Assembly (NCBI RefSeq): GCF_014642075.1
Contig: NZ_BMIK01000002.1
Location: 531,538 to 595,537 of the forward strand
Reading direction: 5' to 3'
Source: Parapedobacter defluvii
Lineage (GTDB): Bacteria; Bacteroidota; Bacteroidia; Sphingobacteriales; Sphingobacteriaceae
Length of the DNA stretch: 64,000 nt
The position numbers and the translations under genes were made by a program. This document shows positions 60,648 through 64,000 of the stretch, piece by piece. The notes under the pieces are model-generated. The model was not told the origin of the DNA. It saw only the letters and a list, made by a program, of their open reading frames with translations, and did no database searches. Numbering within the stretch: the stretch's first letter is position 1; the number at the start of each line of letters is the position of its first letter.

Positions 60648-61736
60648 TTACATTAAAAAGCCGCCTCCTAGTAAGTCATCTCCTTCATAAAACACTGCGG
60701 ACTGCCCAGGTGCAATGCCCTTTACGGCGTGGTGGAAATCTACCTTTACCCGATTTCCTTCCTGTACAATCGTACTGGTCATTCCGGCATCCTTATAGCG
60801 GATTTTGGTTACCGCCTCCATAGACTGGGCAATGGAGGCATATTTTACGAGGTTTACGTTTTTTACGTAAGCCTCCCGACGTTGCAATTCATGTTCGTCA
60901 CCTAGTACAACGGTATTGCTTTCCGGTAATATCTGTGTGACGAATATAGGCCGACCCAACGCGATGCCAAGGCCTTTGCGTTGACCTACGGTATAATAGG
61001 GATATCCCTGATGCTGCCCAACTACTGTGCCATCGGTCAGCACAAAGTTGCCCGTTCCGATCCGGTCGTCAATATCTTCTACACGATGGCGTAGGAATGC
61101 CCGGTAATCATTATCCGGAACAAAACAGATTTCGTAGCTTTCTGATTTATGGGCAAGCTCCAACTGCCCCATTTCTGCAGCCATTTGACGAATTTCGGTC
61201 TTCGTAAAACTACCAAGCGGGAACTGTGTGCGGGCAAGATTTTCCTGTGATACGCCCCAAAGTACATAGGACTGATCTTTATGGGTATCCTTTCCTTTGG
61301 AGATAACATACCGACCATTGTCCTGCAGCCGGATGTTGGCATAATGGCCTGTTGCAATAAATTCACAGTCCAACTTATCCGCCCGTTTGAGAAGTGCTTC
61401 CCATTTGATATGGGTATTGCAGAGTACGCACGGATTGGGTGTCCGGCCAGCCAAATATTCGTCCACGAAATTATCAATGACAAAATCGCCGAACTCGCCA
61501 CGGATATCAAGTATATAGTGCGGAAAACCGTATGACACAGCCAACGCCCTTGCATCATTGATGCTGTCGAGGCTGCAGCAACCTGTCTCCTTGGAGGAGC
61601 CTCCTGAGGACGCATAATCCCAGGTTTTCATGGTCAGCCCGATCACCTCGTACCCTTGTTCGTGGAGCATCACTGCTGCCACCGAACTGTCCACTCCTCC
61701 GCTCATGGCAACCAATACTCTTCCTCTTTTACTCAT
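60648..61736 (-). CDS. mnmA: tRNA-uridine 2-sulfurtransferase
   Basis: 362 residues. PP-loop RVLVAMSGGVDSSVAAVML at the N-terminus, catalytic Cys in GRTPNPCVLCNTHIKW and the second Cys in SESYEICFVPDNDYR. It adds the 2-thio group to the wobble uridine of tRNA-Lys, Glu and Gln with ATP and a sulfur relay. A promoter element precedes it. Family length is normal. Confidence 0.96.
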   Translation of the reverse strand: MSKRGRVLVAMSGGVDSSVAAVMLHEQGYEVIGLTMKTWDYASSGGSSKETGCCSLDSINDARALAVSYGFPHYILDIRGEFGDFVIDNFVDEYLAGRTPNPCVLCNTHIKWEALLKRADKLDCEFIATGHYANIRLQDNGRYVISKGKDTHKDQSYVLWGVSQENLARTQFPLGSFTKTEIRQMAAEMGQLELAHKSESYEICFVPDNDYRAFLRHRVEDIDDRIGTGNFVLTDGTVVGQHQGYPYYTVGQRKGLGIALGRPIFVTQILPESNTVVLGDEHELQRREAYVKNVNLVKYASIAQSMEAVTKIRYKDAGMTSTIVQEGNRVKVDFHHAVKGIAPGQSAVFYEGDDLLGGGFLM

Positions 61737-61753
61737 CGTTATTTATAAAAACG

Positions 61754-61761
61754 CAAAGATA
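61754..61761 (-). promoter_or_regulatory. -7 element of mnmA (TATCTTTG)
   Basis: Minus-strand TAnnTTTG match 17 bases before the ATG; -33 unclear. Confidence 0.55.
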
Positions 61762-61879
61762 CAGCTATTTTTTTACCCTATTGTTTTGGAGCTGTCATTT
61801 TATCCCAAACGTAATCAATGGCTTGGCTTCGTTGGATGAACAATTTTAAAAAAAAGTTTTCTGAAATGAAAAAAGGCGC

Positions 61880-61887
61880 TACATTTG
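61880..61887 (+). promoter_or_regulatory. -7 element of tRNA-Phe (TACATTTG)
   Basis: Exact TAnnTTTG match 36 bases before the tRNA. Confidence 0.6.
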
Positions 61888-61923
61888 CAATCCCAAAACG
61901 GCGGTAATCGCTGTTTCAAAAAG

Positions 61924-61996
61924 GGTACCATAGCTCAGTTGGTAGAGCAAAGGACTGAAAATCCTTGTGTCGCTGGTTCGAATCCAGCTGGTACCA
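61924..61996 (+). tRNA. tRNA-Phe (anticodon GAA)
   Basis: 73 bases: acceptor GGTACCA / TGGTACC with discriminator A, D-arm GCTCAGTTGGTAGAGC, anticodon arm AAGGA-CTGAAAA-TCCTT giving GAA, T-arm GCTGG-TTCGAAT-CCAGC. CCA overlaps the discriminator only partly and is not encoded in full. Confidence 0.97.
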
Positions 61997-62000
61997 CAGG

Positions 62001-62027
62001 AAGCTTCACAGAGATGTGGGGCTTTTT
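62001..62027 (+). terminator. terminator of tRNA-Phe
   Basis: Stem AAGCTTCACA / TGTGGGGCTT (with two G-T pairs) around GAGA, followed by a T run. Confidence 0.8.
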
Positions 62028-62136
62028 TGTTGGATAACAGTTGCTGATTAACCTGTAAATCAGTTGTTTTCAGGCAATAGAGCCGATTTAACTTATTGTT
62101 TGTTTACTCAATTTCATTCCTAAGGATATGGAATGT

Positions 62137-62169
62137 AAACAAGCAAAATCCAGTGGGTTTTGCTTGTTT
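62137..62169. repeat. 12-base perfect hairpin in the post-tRNA region
   Basis: AAACAAGCAAAA (62137-62148) pairs with TTTTGCTTGTTT (62158-62169) across a 9-base loop. Just after it GTCTCA occurs twice within 20 bases (62171-62189). A terminator or recombination-site structure are both possible. Confidence 0.7.
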
Positions 62170-62573
62170 TGTCTCATTTGTGTCTCACTTTTTAGTTATT
62201 CACCTCCCTTCTTTTGGTTATCAAATGTATTAAAACCTATTCACAGTAATGGGATGAATCTATAGAATTAGTACGCTCGCCGGCTGCGAGTTGAGCGAGG
62301 GTCGATCAAAAGAAGCACATCAGTGCGATTGAGCGACATCTATGCAATAGACGAGTGCTGGCGGGATTATTGCCAACGCCTGGGCTTGTGTGATTGCCAA
62401 AGCAATAATCATGACGGCAACGAAGCCCGAGCGATGCGCAGGCGAGCAAAATCATGAAAAGCGGTTGGATTCATTACGTGGTTGAAGCATGAAACCTTGT
62501 AATGAATACAAAGGCAGCTTTTATGGAGAGCAACTTTGCACCAAGCATAAGGCATGACAAATTCTTACCGTAG
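62170..62573. other. non-coding stretch of unlike composition after tRNA-Phe
   Basis: About 400 bases with many stops in all frames on the plus strand, GC-rich patches rich in GAGCGA/GCGAGC words (62270-62460) and no recognisable gene. It differs in texture from chromosomal gaps elsewhere in the window and may be the edge of an integrated element. Confidence 0.5.
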
Positions 62574-62654
62574 GCTAGACAGGAAGACGATGGGATTGGC
62601 GACCGTTATGAAAATGTTTACAAAGTTACGAATGGGCCGGGTGCGACAATCGAC

Positions 62655-63341
62655 ATGCGCAAAGAATCTCACGATTCATCCATTAGGATGGAAGGTCAGC
62701 CAGATGGAAATTTTAGGAGTACGTACGTTAACAATGAACATTATGTTAATATATTTTGTCTCTATTCAGTAGTAGATGATTTTAATTTCGAAAATCAGAA
62801 GGATGTTTGGCTTTCGGCAAAAATGCAGGGACGATATCGTCATTTCCTCCTAATAGTTAATCCAAAGGAATTTTTAAATCGAGTAAGAGCCGTATTAGAT
62901 ACGATGTACAAAAACACGCATTATGACAAAATTAAATATTGTGATATTGAAAATAGGTTAGGAAGGAAGAATTGTTTCGAGAAGCCTTTAAAGTTAAGCT
63001 ATCAAAATGAATATAGGATTGCATTTCAGAATACGAGAGAGAATGAAGAAATTATTAACATCGGGAGCATAGAAGACATTTCAATCATCATGTCGGTAGA
63101 AGAGTGTAACAGGATAACTTTGCACCAAAACCAGGTTACCTTATTGGAACGACTCGATAAAATTAGAGAAACACACTTTTCAGATTGCATCAAGACACAC
63201 CTGCTTTACGAAGATTTACTGCGTAAGGCTGAAAGTAACCCGAATGTTGAGAACCTGTCATTACTTCGAGATGCAAAAGATGCACTCCTAGCTGCACAAA
63301 AGAATTTTTACGAGTTCTGTGCAAGCATTCGTATCCACTGA
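62655..63341 (+). CDS. orphan protein, apparently truncated or frameshifted at its N-terminus
   Basis: 228 residues from the first ATG, but the frame is open back to 62574 (after a TAG), and that extra part (QEDDGIGDRYENVYKVTNGP) looks like the conserved ...EDD.IGD.YE... segment of a family of about 270-residue proteins found near mobile elements, with IFCLYSV, FLLIVNPKEFLNRV, KPLKLSYQNEYRIAFQNTRE and INIGSIEDI following in the usual order. No start codon precedes that segment in frame, whereas frame +1 has NSYRRLD just upstream, so a one-base deletion near 62580 is plausible. Lysine- and Asn-rich, AT-rich. Function unknown; family placement from memory. Confidence 0.6.
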   Translation: MRKESHDSSIRMEGQPDGNFRSTYVNNEHYVNIFCLYSVVDDFNFENQKDVWLSAKMQGRYRHFLLIVNPKEFLNRVRAVLDTMYKNTHYDKIKYCDIENRLGRKNCFEKPLKLSYQNEYRIAFQNTRENEEIINIGSIEDISIIMSVEECNRITLHQNQVTLLERLDKIRETHFSDCIKTHLLYEDLLRKAESNPNVENLSLLRDAKDALLAAQKNFYEFCASIRIH

Positions 63342-63395
63342 TTGAGGTGGTATTTTCTGATAGTTTGATTTTAGTTTTAGAAATGACAAGAATTA

Positions 63396-63436
63396 GGACA
63401 CAAAAATTGGTATATACCCCCCTAAAAATCGTGTCC
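63396..63436. repeat. short inverted repeat GGACAC/GTGTCC
   Basis: 6-base arms (63396-63401, 63431-63436) around a segment with C6; located in the gap between two orphan genes. Could be an operator or a remnant of an insertion end; arms are short. Confidence 0.4.
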
Positions 63437-63455
63437 CATTTTATATGCTCATATT

Positions 63456-63932
63456 ATGAAAGAAGAAAATGAATTGACAATAGCGCTTAAAGATTATTTG
63501 TTTAAAATTATGCTCATCGCTCAATCTGCCAATAAGATTGACGAAAAATGGGGACAAGACATAAAAATAAAGATGACCCGGCATGTATTCACTGACCCAA
63601 TAAATCAGGTAATTCAAACAGACAAAAAACAGGTCGAGCATTTTAACAAAATTTTTGGTACAATAGGAGATTCGATTGTTTGGGCAAAAAAAATTGACGG
63701 CCAGTGTACGCTAAAAATAGACGAAGATAACAAAGAAGAAAAGCTATCTGAACTGAGTTCCCAGATTTACTGTCATCTTAGCATTTCACTCTTTGATAAT
63801 TTCATTGAGTTCCTAAATAACCTTAATAAAAAGTATATCACAAATAGCGAAAAGGTGATTGATAAGTTCGGTAAGCTTTTCGAGGAAGAAATCAAGGAAA
63901 TCGATAATATCAAAATCGGGTCTGTAAAATGA
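63456..63932 (+). CDS. hypothetical helical protein
   Basis: 158 residues, Lys/Glu/Ile/Asn-rich, predicted mostly helical (YLFKIMLIAQSANKIDEKWG; KVIDKFGKLFEEEIKEIDNI). No signal peptide, membrane segment or known motif seen. AT-rich compared with the genes left of tRNA-Phe. It ends 7 bases before the 44-base palindrome. Confidence 0.6.
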   Translation: MKEENELTIALKDYLFKIMLIAQSANKIDEKWGQDIKIKMTRHVFTDPINQVIQTDKKQVEHFNKIFGTIGDSIVWAKKIDGQCTLKIDEDNKEEKLSELSSQIYCHLSISLFDNFIEFLNNLNKKYITNSEKVIDKFGKLFEEEIKEIDNIKIGSVK

Positions 63933-63939
63933 ACTGTGT

Positions 63940-63983
63940 CAAGGGGTGTTTCCCAGCCCCGCGGGGCTGGGAAACACCCCTTG
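63940..63983. repeat. 44-base perfect palindrome
   Basis: 22 bases (63940-63961) followed immediately by their exact reverse complement (63962-63983), no loop, centre CCCCGCGGGG. No T run follows, so it is not a standard terminator, although a hairpin of this strength would stop transcription of the gene just upstream. Confidence 0.95.
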
Positions 63984-64000
63984 TGCTTACTGCAAATCTA

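Noticed and set aside
61924..61996. Direct att duplication of the tRNA-Phe 3' end within the window.
   Set aside because: No second copy of the T-arm/acceptor sequence was found up to 64000; if it exists it lies outside.

Overview
The window looks like a chromosomal segment of a Bacteroidota member, most likely near Sphingobacteriaceae (Pedobacter/Parapedobacter-like). The grounds are two SusC/SusD pairs, a FecR/ECF-sigma system wired to a TonB receptor with an STN domain, DUF6266, DUF6600 and DUF1080 proteins, and many promoters of the Bacteroidota type (TTG or TTTG, 19-20 bases, TAnnTTTG). The tRNA-Val promoter is a textbook copy. The genus is inference; no rRNA lies in the window.

Layout. 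1-5.2 kb: a SusC/SusD outer-membrane uptake pair followed by a fasciclin-like lipoprotein (cut by the window edge). 5.7-12.4 kb: a translationally coupled set (mqo, pnuC, acyl-CoA dehydrogenase-like), then ispE, a YdeI-type protein and an exported peroxiredoxin. 11.7-15.3 kb: a TonB receptor and a His/Asp-rich lipoprotein, probably metal uptake, separated by 79 perfect copies of a 7-base repeat. 15.4-16.7 kb: a second, two-sided 7-base array that runs into the end of xerD. 16.7-24 kb: mscS, then a minus-strand run rsmI, PH/SHOCT protein, lnt, an MNT/HepT toxin-antitoxin pair and riboflavin synthase, with serS divergent. 24-29 kb: DUF6266 protein, methyltransferase, pncB, SGNH hydrolase, DUF6600 protein. 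29.3-31.9 kb: the MlaE-MlaF-MlaD lipid transport operon. 31.9-37 kb: mtaB, an FAD dehydrogenase, a RelE/ParE-type TA pair, tRNA-Val and an MFS exporter.

37-49.6 kb is a glycan/amino-sugar utilisation locus: ECF sigma, FecR, SusC, SusD, a Tat-exported Gfo/Idh/MocA oxidoreductase, a DUF1080 lipoprotein, nagB, a ROK kinase and a FucP-type permease. It has no recognisable classical glycosidase; the oxidoreductase plus DUF1080 pair suggests an oxidative (3-keto) cleavage route. A SMUG2-type glycosylase gene sits between sigma and anti-sigma.

49.8-61.7 kb holds mostly chromosomal housekeeping and small accessory genes (RhlE-like helicase, DinB, GlxA and AraC regulators, class I aldolase, a Tm-1-like/PEP-hydrolase pair, mnmA). 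After tRNA-Phe (61.9 kb) the DNA changes character: about 500 bases of non-coding, hairpin-rich sequence, a 5'-truncated gene, another orphan gene and a 44-base perfect palindrome at the right edge. This looks like the start of an accessory region.

The most unusual feature is a family of 7-base tandem repeats at five intergenic sites between 12.4 and 26.7 kb. All have the same period, and all units can be written as a TATC-like core plus a variable triplet.
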